Notes: generated from the letters alone by a model not told the origin. 7,975 nucleotides of DNA from Sphingomonas sp. (GCA_021154945.1 JAJNQF010000477.1:1-7975), one strand, 5' to 3'. Counted from the stretch's first letter, positions 1-5,198 are shown. A program made the numbers and translations.

Positions 1-2
1 GC

Positions 3-149
3 GAGATCCGCGCGGGGACACGGCCCTTTCCCTATATCCGGCGCTTCCACAGCTTCCGCCTGCGCCACATGCTGCGCGGCTTCTTCGCTTATGCCGGGCA
101 CGGGCTTACGGCGCGGGTACCGCTTTCAAACGCACACGAAAAGGCCTGA
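3..149 (+). CDS. C-terminal fragment of an unidentified protein
   Basis: Frame 3 is open from the window edge to a TGA at 147-149, giving the last 48 residues of a gene that starts outside the window. This frame has strongly G/C-biased third positions, as real genes in this genome do, and the overlapping frames look less like protein. The fragment is basic and aromatic-rich (for example PFPYIRRFHSFRLRHM, then GFFAYAGHG) and ends NAHEKA. I do not recognise a family, and no catalytic motif is visible in so short a piece. It converges on nusG. Its stop codon lies inside the left arm of the hairpin terminator at 143-174, so the two transcription units share one termination structure. The reading frame is likely right; the function is unknown. 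Confidence 0.5.
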   Translation, partial: EIRAGTRPFPYIRRFHSFRLRHMLRGFFAYAGHGLTARVPLSNAHEKA

Positions 150-174
150 TGCTGCGGCGTCGCAGCATCAGGCC
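139..174 (-). terminator. Rho-independent terminator of secE-nusG, shared with the convergent gene
   Basis: Positions 143-156 and 161-174 form a perfect 14-bp inverted repeat around a 4-nt loop (157-160). Read on the minus strand, downstream of nusG, the stem is followed by TTTT (complement of 139-142), a short U-tract typical of an intrinsic terminator. On the plus strand the stem is not followed by a T-run, so termination of the convergent gene is less certain there. The plus-strand stop codon (147-149) is inside the left arm. Confidence 0.8.
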
Positions 175-217
175 CATGATCGATTGTCCAGACCGAGCCC
201 GCAGGCTCAGGCGGTGA

Positions 218-754
218 TTACTTCGAGCGTTCGACCTGCTCGAACTCGAGCTCGACCGGGGTGGCGCGACCGAAGATCGACACCGACACCTTGACGCGGC
301 TGCGGTCGAAGTCGAGTTCTTCGACCAGGCCGTTGAAGGTCGCGAACGGGCCGTCGAGGACCTTGACCTGATCGCCGATCTCGTAGTCGACCTTGATCTT
401 CTGCTTGGGCGCCGCGGCGGCTTCTTCCTTGCTGTTGAGCATCCGCGTGGCTTCCGCCTCGCTGATCGCCTGCGGCTTGCCCATGCTGCCGAGGAAGCCC
501 GTCACCTTCGGCGTGTTCTTCACCAGGTGATACACGTCGTCGTTCATGTTCAGCTTGGCGAGCACATAGCCCGGCATGAACTTGCGCTCGACCGCGATCT
601 TCTTGCCGCGACGGGCTTCCGTCGTGGTTTCGGTCGGGACTTCGATCTGCTCGACGAGCTGTTCGAGACCCATCCGGGTCGCCTCGGCCATGATCGAGTC
701 GCGGACCTTGCCCTCGAAGCCCGAATAGGCGTGAATGATGTACCAGCGCGCCAT
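218..754 (-). CDS. nusG: Transcription termination/antitermination factor NusG
   Basis: The product is 178 residues, the usual NusG length. NusG binds the clamp of RNA polymerase through its N-terminal domain to suppress pausing. Its C-terminal KOW domain contacts ribosomal protein S10 or Rho, linking transcription to translation and to termination. The N-terminal NGN domain spans about residues 1-108: it opens MARWYIIHAYSGFE, contains the basic RRGKK stretch at 49-53, and has the core motif ERKFMPGYVL at 56-65. A short Ala/Lys linker follows at 111-119. The KOW domain covers about 124-178, with GDQVKVLDGPFATFNG at 127-142. The start codon lies 13 bp after the secE stop with an AAGG-type ribosome binding site, so the two are co-transcribed. 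The gene is followed by a terminator rather than by rplK. Identification is secure. Confidence 0.97.
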   Translation of the reverse strand: MARWYIIHAYSGFEGKVRDSIMAEATRMGLEQLVEQIEVPTETTTEARRGKKIAVERKFMPGYVLAKLNMNDDVYHLVKNTPKVTGFLGSMGKPQAISEAEATRMLNSKEEAAAAPKQKIKVDYEIGDQVKVLDGPFATFNGLVEELDFDRSRVKVSVSIFGRATPVELEFEQVERSK

Positions 755-767
755 GACGGAACCTTGC

Positions 768-965
768 TTACTGAGCGAGTTTGAGGAGGGCGGAGACGAT
801 CGCTTGCAGGATCGAGTCGACGCCCAGGAAGAACAGCGCGAGGATCGTCGTCATGATCACCACCATCACGCCGGTCATGACCGTCTCGCGACGCGTCGGC
901 CACGTGACCTTCGCGGTCTCGTTGCGGACCTGCTGGATGAATTCGAGGGGGGACGTCTTCGCCAC
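768..965 (-). CDS. secE: Preprotein translocase subunit SecE
   Basis: SecE is the small essential subunit that clamps SecY in the SecYEG inner-membrane protein channel. From the GTG at 965 the product is 65 residues, the normal size for the short single-helix SecE of alphaproteobacteria. The cytoplasmic amphipathic part carries the conserved core ETAKVTWPTRRE at residues 16-27, followed by one hydrophobic membrane helix at about 29-50 and a short C-terminal amphipathic stretch. The start is ambiguous. An in-frame ATG at 1010 would add 15 residues (MPRISVSQSAGSKNI) with an AGGGAG purine run about 15 nt upstream. The GTG has GAAGAA about 5 nt upstream and fits the family length better. It is transcribed with nusG from the promoter proposed at 1077-1105. 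The identity is sure; the start is not. Confidence 0.9.
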   Translation of the reverse strand: MAKTSPLEFIQQVRNETAKVTWPTRRETVMTGVMVVIMTTILALFFLGVDSILQAIVSALLKLAQ

Positions 966-1076
966 GATGTTCTTCGAACCCGCTGATTGAGAAACTGAGA
1001 TGCGAGGCATAAACCCACTAGCCGCTCCCTGTGAAGGGCCGCGACGGCAGGTCCGTCCTCGCTGTCGGAAGCGCGG

Positions 1077-1105
1077 CAGATAGCTGCCGTCACAGGTGAA
1101 AGCAA
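1077..1105 (-). promoter_or_regulatory. Candidate sigma-70 promoter for secE-nusG
   Basis: On the minus strand, TTGCTT (1105-1100) is followed by exactly 17 nt and then TATCTG (1082-1077), with a GC-rich CCGCGC discriminator as in growth-rate-controlled promoters. Transcription would start near 1070, about 60 nt before the ATG at 1010 or 105 nt before the GTG at 965. A perfect inverted repeat, CGGCAG-atag-CTGCCG (1074-1089), covers the -10 element. This is a pattern match only. Confidence 0.5.
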
Positions 1106-1327
1106 GTGCGCGGCAGGAGAGGGGCAGGGCACGTGCCGGAAGAGAGGAGGGCGATGGCCGGAGAAGTGGCGCGTCGGCCAAGAAGTGGCGGGGGAGAGCG
1201 CTTGGGTCACTCGATCCCCCGCACGATCGTCTTGCCGGTGCCGGTTTGACCGGCGGCTCCGCTCCCACGGTTTCTATTTATCGTTCGGCTTGACGACGGC
1301 ATGGCCGGTGTACGCCGAACGCGGACG
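1106..1327. other. Non-coding spacer upstream of secE promoter
   Basis: I see no convincing gene between the secE promoter and the tRNA-Trp terminator. The open frames crossing it run through the terminator or the promoter and have no family resemblance. It contains two inverted repeats: GCCGGT-TTG-ACCGGC at 1240-1254, and an 8-bp pair CGTTCGGC (1282-1289) with GCCGAACG (1314-1321) enclosing 24 nt. The 9-mer GCGCGGCAG occurs at 1071-1079 and again at 1108-1116. Confidence 0.4.
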
Positions 1328-1354
1328 AAAAAAAAGGCCGGTACGAGACCGGCC
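1328..1354 (-). terminator. Intrinsic terminator downstream of tRNA-Trp
   Basis: GGCCGGT (1336-1342) and ACCGGCC (1348-1354) form a perfect 7-bp GC-rich stem with a 5-nt loop. On the minus strand the stem is followed by eight T residues (complement of the A-run 1328-1335), a textbook intrinsic terminator. It should end the tRNA-Trp transcript and isolate it from secE-nusG. On the plus strand a GTTTTT lies 7 nt after the stem, so weak bidirectional action is possible. Confidence 0.88.
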
Positions 1355-1522
1355 ATGAAAGTTTTTAGGAGAGGATGCCTGAAAGGCCTGATCGTTGTGC
1401 ATCGCAGCACCGGATAGAGCAATTGCGAAAAATGCATTACGAAATGCACTTTCTGCAATCGTGATGGACGTGCGAATGCACCGTCGGAAACGGTGCGCTT
1501 CAAAATTTGAATTTAAAGGGGG
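1355..1522 (-). other. Transcribed spacer between tRNA-Trp and its terminator
   Basis: About 170 nt separate the 3' end of tRNA-Trp from the terminator, much longer than needed for a lone tRNA, and no plausible protein is encoded here. The stretch is AT-richer than its surroundings and holds two perfect hairpins: GCACCGT-cggaa-ACGGTGC at 1478-1496 and TGCATT-acga-AATGCA at 1433-1448. The hexamer AATGCA occurs three times on the plus strand (1431, 1443, 1475). It may be a structured 3' trailer removed by RNase processing or a small RNA; the sequence alone cannot decide. Confidence 0.35.
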
Positions 1523-1599
1523 TGGCAGGAGTGCTCGGATTCGAACCGAGGGCCTTCGGTTTTGGAGACCGACGCTCTAACCAACTGAGCTACACTCCT
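1523..1599 (-). tRNA. trnW: tRNA-Trp (anticodon CCA)
   Basis: Read on the minus strand, the 77-nt gene starts with acceptor strand AGGAGTG (1599-1593). This pairs perfectly with CACTCCT (1533-1527), followed by discriminator G and a genome-encoded CCA (1525-1523). The D arm contains AGCTCAGTTGGTTAGAGC. The anticodon CCA lies at 1565-1563 within the loop CTCCAAAA, reading the tryptophan codon UGG. The T arm carries the invariant TTCGAAT. G73 and the CCA anticodon are the bacterial tryptophan identity elements. It lies upstream of secE-nusG as in many bacteria, but a terminator separates them. Confidence 0.97.
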
Positions 1600-1611
1600 A
1601 CACGGACGCGC

Positions 1612-1640
1612 CCCTTACCCAGCGTTTTCGCGAAGGGCAA
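1612..1640 (-). promoter_or_regulatory. Candidate promoter of tRNA-Trp
   Basis: On the minus strand, TTGCCC (1640-1635) is followed by a 17-nt spacer and TAAGGG (1617-1612), then a GCGCG discriminator. This would place the transcript start close to the mature tRNA 5' end at 1599. The -10 is a poor match to TATAAT, but the spacing, the position and the GC-rich discriminator suit a stable-RNA promoter. Confidence 0.4.
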
Positions 1641-1744
1641 GCGTCTCGCGTGCAATTCGTCACCATGAGGATGATGCGTTGCACACGGTCGTGTTTGCCC
1701 GTTAACCGTACGCCGTATCGTGGGATGTAGGAAAGCGTAATCGT

Positions 1745-2764
1745 ATGCAGGCGGGATTGATGATGCTGGCGATGCCGGTCGCGGCGCTTCTCATGGGGGC
1801 GGCGCCGGTTCCGCAGGTACCCGATCTCGGGCCGCAGCTCGAACGCTTCACCTACCCGTGGCCGGTCCAGACGATGGAGGTCGATATCGTCGGCAGTCCT
1901 GCGCAGGTGGCGTTCATGGACATCGCGCCACAGCGTCCCAATGGCCGCACCGTCGTCCTGCTCCACGGCAAGAATTTCTGCGGCGCGACCTGGGGCCGCA
2001 CCGCGCGGGCGCTGATCGACACCGGCTACCGCGTCATCGTCCCCGACCAGATCGGCTTCTGCAAATCGTCCAAGCCACGCGCGGCGCAGTATAGTTTCGA
2101 GATGCTGGCGACGTTCACCAAGCGACTGCTCGAATCGCGCGGCATCACGCGGGCGACGATCGTCGGGCACTCGATGGGCGGCATGCTCGCGATGCGCTAC
2201 GCCATTCTCTACCCGGCCTCGGTCGAGAAGCTCGTCCTCGTCAATCCGCTCGGCCTCAAGGATCGCGGCGAGGAGGGCGTGCCCTACACCGACGTCGATA
2301 CGCTCTGGGCGAACGAGAAGAAGACGAGCTACGCGTCGATCAAGGCGTATCAGCTCGAGAATTATTACCATGGGGTGTGGAGGCCCGCCTACGATCGTTG
2401 GGTTTGGATGCAGGCCGGTATGTATCAGGGGGCAGGGCGCGATACGGTCGCGCTGGCGCAGGCCAAGACCAGCGAGATGATCAAGACTCAGCCGGTCGCG
2501 CACGAACTCTACCGGATCACCCCGTCGACCACCCTGATCATCGGTACGCTCGACAAAACCGCCTTCGGCCGCGCGCAGGCGCCGGCGAACCTACGCAAGT
2601 CCCTTGAAGCGATCCCGGCGGTCGCACCGCGTGCGGTGAAGCAGATGCCGAATGCGAACCTCGTCATGCTCGAAGGTCTGGGCCACTCGCCGCAAGTCGA
2701 GGATCCCGCACGTTTCGAGAGAGCGCTGCTAACGGCTATCGCGACGCCGTCGGTCAGGCGCTAG
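1745..2764 (+). CDS. Exported alpha/beta-fold hydrolase
   Basis: The product is 339 residues and has a full alpha/beta-hydrolase core; the natural substrate is unknown. The hydrophobic N-terminus (about 1-20, ending LLMGAAPVPQ) looks like a signal peptide, although it lacks the usual positive charge. TVVLLHGKNFCGATWGR at 69-85 supplies the HG oxyanion-hole loop. VPDQIGFCKSSKP follows at 99-111. GHSMGG at 141-146 is the nucleophile elbow with Ser143. LIIGTLDKTAFG at 264-275 places the acid at Asp270, and GLGHSPQ at 311-317 places His314, completing a Ser-Asp-His triad. The start at 1745 is the only start codon after the in-frame stop at 1703, with AGGAA about 12 nt upstream. The gene is divergent from tRNA-Trp, and its 3' end overlaps the converging glycosyltransferase remnant by 11 bp. 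The fold is certain; the role (esterase, lipase or lactonase) is not. Confidence 0.9.
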   Translation: MQAGLMMLAMPVAALLMGAAPVPQVPDLGPQLERFTYPWPVQTMEVDIVGSPAQVAFMDIAPQRPNGRTVVLLHGKNFCGATWGRTARALIDTGYRVIVPDQIGFCKSSKPRAAQYSFEMLATFTKRLLESRGITRATIVGHSMGGMLAMRYAILYPASVEKLVLVNPLGLKDRGEEGVPYTDVDTLWANEKKTSYASIKAYQLENYYHGVWRPAYDRWVWMQAGMYQGAGRDTVALAQAKTSEMIKTQPVAHELYRITPSTTLIIGTLDKTAFGRAQAPANLRKSLEAIPAVAPRAVKQMPNANLVMLEGLGHSPQVEDPARFERALLTAIATPSVRR

Positions 2765-2990
2765 CGCTGAGGGCCTCGCCGCCAGTCGTGGCGGTACGGG
2801 CGATGGCCTCGCAGGGAATGGGCGAGGATGTTTCCGCGGTTCGGTTGTCTATTGATCGGGTTGCAAGCTTTGCCGTCCGGTAGGTCGCGACGATCATGGC
2901 GACGGCGCCGAGCATCGACAGCGCCTGCGTGTCGAACACATAGCCGAGGATCGCCAGGCTCGAGCCAGCCTGTACGAGAGCAGCGATCGA
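2754..2990 (-). pseudogene. Detached C-terminal part of the GT-C glycosyltransferase
   Basis: Directly after the amber codon at 2991-2993 the same frame stays open for 78 sense codons to a TGA at 2754-2756. The conceptual peptide contains two hydrophobic, membrane-helix-like segments, IAALVQAGSSLAILGYVF and ALSMLGAVAMIVATY. These look like the final helices expected after the HERYFF motif in this family. A basic patch and a polar tail of about 40 residues follow; the tail is less protein-like and overlaps the end of the hydrolase gene by 11 bp. The join in the full frame is NRAG-stop-SIAALV, and a TGG-to-TAG change would explain it. It is not expected to be translated on its own unless the stop is read through, as I see no ribosome binding site for it. 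Confidence 0.6.
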
Positions 2991-3968
2991 CTACCCCGCC
3001 CGATTTCGCATCGTCACCGCGAGTGCAAAGGCGAGAATATCGGCGAGGAAGAAATAACGCTCGTGCATGCGCGGCAATGTGCCGACCAGGAGCAATGGCG
3101 CCAACAACGCCGCGGGCAGAATGAGTTCCGGCCCGATTCGGCGTGAGGCTAGCCACGCGATGTACGCGACACTTCCGCCGATCGCGATCGCCATGGCGTA
3201 TCCCTGTAAGGGGAGGTCCTGAAGGACGGGCAGGGCCTGCACGATGATCCAAGGATTTGGCGCGTTCAGCGAAAGCAGATCGAAATGGCCTGTTTGGCGA
3301 ACGTAGATCGTCAGCAGGTCGGCGATCGGCCAGCCCGCCGCCCAAGCCGGTAGTAAAGTTGCGAACGCGGTGGCGGGGGCGATGAGCCATAGATGCATGC
3401 CGACACGCCGGTTCAAGAGTAGTGCGACGGCGAACGGCCCGAAGAATGCGGCCTGCAATTTGAACGCGATCGCCAGGCCAAGCCAGGTGAGCATCGACGC
3501 ATGGCGGCGCTCGACGGCCATCGCCAACGCCATCACGCAAGCGGCAGCCCACATCGCGTCGCACTGTGCGAGTAAAGGGGCGTTGAGCAGGGTCGACGGC
3601 AGGCTCAGGGTCAGCGCTGCGGCGCGCTGGGGCGATGGTGCATCGAGCGCGCTGAAGAGGCGCCACAAGGCGCCCGCGAGCGAGACGGTGCCCAGCATCG
3701 ATAGGAGCTTCAGTACCGTGAGACCTGGCAGCACGACACCAAGCGGGGTGACCAGTGCCAGCAGGTATAGATATGGCGGCGTATAGTTGCTGAAGGGCGT
3801 CGCGAACGCGTCGATGACGCCCGTCGAACGAATGTGATCGAACCACGGGATCAGGAAGGTATCCACGTCCTCGGCCCGAAACGACCAAAGCGCGGCGTGC
3901 GCCAGCGCCGCAATCGCTAGTGTGAGCGCAACCGGAGGCAGTTGCCACGATGTTCGAGACAGGTGCAT
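2991..3968 (-). CDS. GT-C family membrane glycosyltransferase (Gpi18-like), cut short by an amber codon
   Basis: This 325-residue polytopic membrane protein resembles bacterial mannosyltransferase-like GT-C enzymes of the Gpi18/COG5542 type, which move sugars from polyprenyl-phosphate donors onto envelope acceptors. After the first membrane helix (about 11-30), the acidic loop AEDVDTFLIPWFDH (32-45) matches the GT-C catalytic-loop position, with Asp34 and Asp36. NYTPPYLYLL (61-70), AQCDAMW (134-140), FKLQAAFF (169-176), NPW (238-240) and PRMHERYFFLAD (299-310) are further family-like motifs, separated by some eight hydrophobic helices. The ATG at 3968 is chosen because it precedes the first helix; upstream sequence in this frame is polar and runs into the str promoter. 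There is no strong ribosome binding site. The protein stops early at TAG 2991-2993 although hydrophobic coding sequence continues in frame, so it may be inactive, shortened or made by readthrough. The specific substrate is unknown. Confidence 0.7.
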   Translation of the reverse strand: MHLSRTSWQLPPVALTLAIAALAHAALWSFRAEDVDTFLIPWFDHIRSTGVIDAFATPFSNYTPPYLYLLALVTPLGVVLPGLTVLKLLSMLGTVSLAGALWRLFSALDAPSPQRAAALTLSLPSTLLNAPLLAQCDAMWAAACVMALAMAVERRHASMLTWLGLAIAFKLQAAFFGPFAVALLLNRRVGMHLWLIAPATAFATLLPAWAAGWPIADLLTIYVRQTGHFDLLSLNAPNPWIIVQALPVLQDLPLQGYAMAIAIGGSVAYIAWLASRRIGPELILPAALLAPLLLVGTLPRMHERYFFLADILAFALAVTMRNRAG

Positions 3969-4043
3969 AGGCAGCGCATATGGCGGCGACGGTTTCGGCC
4001 CGGTTAACTCCAGGGCTTGCGCGACCAAACCGATTCCGCCCCG

Positions 4044-4072
4044 TTGACCCCGACCCCGTCCTGACCTATAGG
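4044..4072 (+). promoter_or_regulatory. Sigma-70 promoter of the str operon
   Basis: TTGACC (4044-4049), a 17-nt spacer, and TATAGG (4067-4072) are followed by the GC-rich discriminator CGCGCCC. This is the best promoter match in the window, and its discriminator is typical of stringently controlled ribosomal promoters. Transcription should start near 4079, giving a leader of about 150 nt before rpsL. Confidence 0.72.
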
Positions 4073-4078
4073 CGCGCC

Positions 4079-4231
4079 CTGTTCTTCGGGAGTCTTTCCC
4101 GCCGGGCATGCTTGAACATTGCTGGATGCATTCCAGGGCCTGAGGGGCGCTCCGCGCTCCTATGGTCCTTTTTGTATTCTCAGGCGCCTCATGGCTCCAG
4201 CAAAGTAACCACTTGAAAGGTGAAGGCTTCA
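4079..4231 (+). promoter_or_regulatory. Structured 5' leader of the str operon
   Basis: The leader between the proposed start site and rpsL carries several inverted repeats. CGGGA pairs with TCCCG (4087-4101). CTGGA pairs with TCCAG (4122-4136). A compound element has outer arms GCCTGAG (4138-4144) and CTCAGGC (4179-4185) around an inner hairpin GGGCGC-tcc-GCGCTC region (4145-4159), with TTTTT at 4169-4173. This could be an attenuator or a protein-binding leader. No known riboswitch or ribosomal-protein motif was recognised. Confidence 0.4.
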
Positions 4232-4603
4232 ATGCCGACGATCAACCAGCTGGTCCGCAAGGGCCGCGATCCGCAGAAGGCCAAGTCGAAGGTCCCTGCG
4301 ATGGAAGCGAATCCGCAGAAGCGTGGCGTTTGCACGCGCGTCTACACGACGACCCCGAAGAAGCCGAACTCGGCTCTGCGCAAGGTGGCCAAGGTTCGCC
4401 TGACCAATCAGCGCGAAGTCATCAGCTACATCCCGGGCGAGGGCCACAATCTTCAGGAGCATTCGGTTGTCCTGATCCGTGGCGGTCGTGTCCGCGATCT
4501 TCCCGGTGTCCGCTATCACGTCCTGCGCGGCGTGCTCGATACACAGGGTGTGAAGGACCGGCGTCAGTCGCGTTCCAAGTACGGCGCCAAGCGTCCGAAG
4601 TAA
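4232..4603 (+). CDS. rpsL: 30S ribosomal protein S12
   Basis: The product is 123 residues, the standard S12 length. S12 lies at the decoding centre of the 30S subunit and controls accuracy and the response to streptomycin. The sequence opens MPTINQLVRKGR and carries the hallmark TPKKPNSALRKVAKVRLT at 41-58, with the drug-relevant Lys43 intact. The second conserved loop reads LIRGGRVRDLPGVRYH at 81-96, so residue 88 is arginine (codon CGC) where most bacteria have lysine. Asp89, the RimO methylthiolation site in other bacteria, is present. The start at ATG 4232 follows AAAGGTGA, 8 nt upstream. A GTG four codons earlier lies inside that ribosome binding site and is rejected. It is the first gene of the str operon, with rpsG 49 bp downstream. 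Confidence 0.98.
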   Translation: MPTINQLVRKGRDPQKAKSKVPAMEANPQKRGVCTRVYTTTPKKPNSALRKVAKVRLTNQREVISYIPGEGHNLQEHSVVLIRGGRVRDLPGVRYHVLRGVLDTQGVKDRRQSRSKYGAKRPK

Positions 4604-4606
4604 GCC

Positions 4607-4622
4607 GATCAGGTATCTGATC
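4607..4622 (+). other. Hairpin in the rpsL-rpsG spacer
   Basis: GATCAG (4607-4612) and CTGATC (4617-4622) form a perfect 6-bp stem with a GTAT loop just after the rpsL stop. The stem is weak and has no T-run, so it is not a terminator. In Escherichia coli the rpsL-rpsG spacer holds the S7 autoregulatory site; here the spacer is only 49 nt, so any equivalent would have to be smaller. Confidence 0.35.
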
Positions 4623-4652
4623 ACCAAGGCTGAAGTTTAGAAGGAATATAAA

Positions 4653-5123
4653 ATGGCACGTCGTCGTCGTCCCGAAAAGCGGGTCATTCTGCCTGATCCC
4701 AAGTTCGGGGATGAGGTTCTGTCGAAGTTCATGAACAGCGTCATGCTGGACGGCAAGAAGTCCGTCGCAGAGCTGATCGTGTACGGTGCATTCGAAACCG
4801 TCGAGCAGCGCGCCAAGCGCGACCCGATCGGCGTTTTCCACGATGCGCTGAACAACGTGAAGCCGGGCATCGAAGTCCGTTCGCGTCGCGTCGGTGGTGC
4901 AACCTACCAGGTTCCCGTGGAAGTGCGTCCCGAGCGTGCGCAGGCGCTGGCGATCCGCTGGCTGATCGGTGCGGCGCGTTCGCGCAGCGAGAACACGATG
5001 GCCGCACGGCTGTCGGGCGAGCTGATGGACGCCGCCAACAACCGTGGCAACGCGGTGAAGAAGCGTGAAGATACGCACCGGATGGCGGAAGCCAACCGTG
5101 CATTCTCGCACTACCGCTGGTAA
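4653..5123 (+). CDS. rpsG: 30S ribosomal protein S7
   Basis: The product is 156 residues, the usual length. S7 nucleates assembly of the 30S head by binding the 3' domain of 16S rRNA, and it lines the E-site mRNA exit path. The basic N-terminus MARRRRPEKR precedes LPDPKFGDEVLSKFMN at 13-28. The signature NVKPGIEVRSRRVGGATYQVP lies at about 68-88, and the C-terminus has KKREDTHRMAEANRAFSHYRW, the extended form of the tail. The start ATG has AGAAGGA about 7 nt upstream. It is second in the str operon. In other bacteria S7 represses its own operon translationally, but no clear target structure is visible beyond the small hairpin at 4607-4622. It is followed by a 123-nt hairpin-rich spacer before fusA. 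Confidence 0.98.
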   Translation: MARRRRPEKRVILPDPKFGDEVLSKFMNSVMLDGKKSVAELIVYGAFETVEQRAKRDPIGVFHDALNNVKPGIEVRSRRVGGATYQVPVEVRPERAQALAIRWLIGAARSRSENTMAARLSGELMDAANNRGNAVKKREDTHRMAEANRAFSHYRW

Positions 5124-5154
5124 AAGCGGGCTTCGAAGACTAGCATTGGTAACC

Positions 5155-5184
5155 GCGTCACGGGCGGTCTTTCGCCTGTAACGC
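5155..5184 (+). other. Stem-loop 1 in the rpsG-fusA spacer
   Basis: GCGT (5155-5158) pairs with ACGC (5181-5184), and ACGGGCG (5160-5166) pairs with CGCCTGT (5173-5179, one G-U). A single C/A mismatch separates the two helices, and the loop is GTCTTT. No T-run follows, so it is not a simple terminator. It may be a processing or regulatory element in the polycistronic mRNA. Confidence 0.45.
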
Positions 5185-5198
5185 AAACACCTATATAT

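Noticed and set aside
1207..1302. A 31-codon minus-strand frame with GQTGTGKT, resembling a P-loop
   Set aside because: Too short for a nucleotide-binding fold, no ribosome binding site, placed between a terminator and a promoter; the match to GxGKT is most likely chance.
1523..1599. tRNA-Trp as a possible integration site for a mobile element
   Set aside because: No integrase, no repeat of the tRNA 3' end, and no change in base composition beside it.
1683..1694. ACACG-gt-CGTGT short palindrome upstream of the hydrolase
   Set aside because: Arms of 5 bp are common by chance; no convincing promoter next to it (TTGCCC at 1695 lacks a matching -10).
1598..2503. A 301-codon minus-strand open frame opposite the hydrolase
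   Set aside because: Antisense shadow of a gene with a clear catalytic triad; the product is Arg/Asp-rich and runs into the tRNA-Trp promoter.
2779..2794. CCGCCA-gtcg-TGGCGG hairpin just after the hydrolase gene
   Set aside because: Positioned like a terminator, but no T-run follows; it lies in coding-like sequence of the glycosyltransferase tail.
2761..3948. A 395-codon minus-strand frame over the glycosyltransferase region without a stop at 2991
   Set aside because: It is in a different frame; its product is Arg-rich and soluble, whereas the adjacent frame encodes coherent membrane helices and family motifs.
3969..4232. N-terminal extension of the glycosyltransferase up to 4232
   Set aside because: The added residues are polar and unlike the family, and the stretch overlaps the str promoter and leader.
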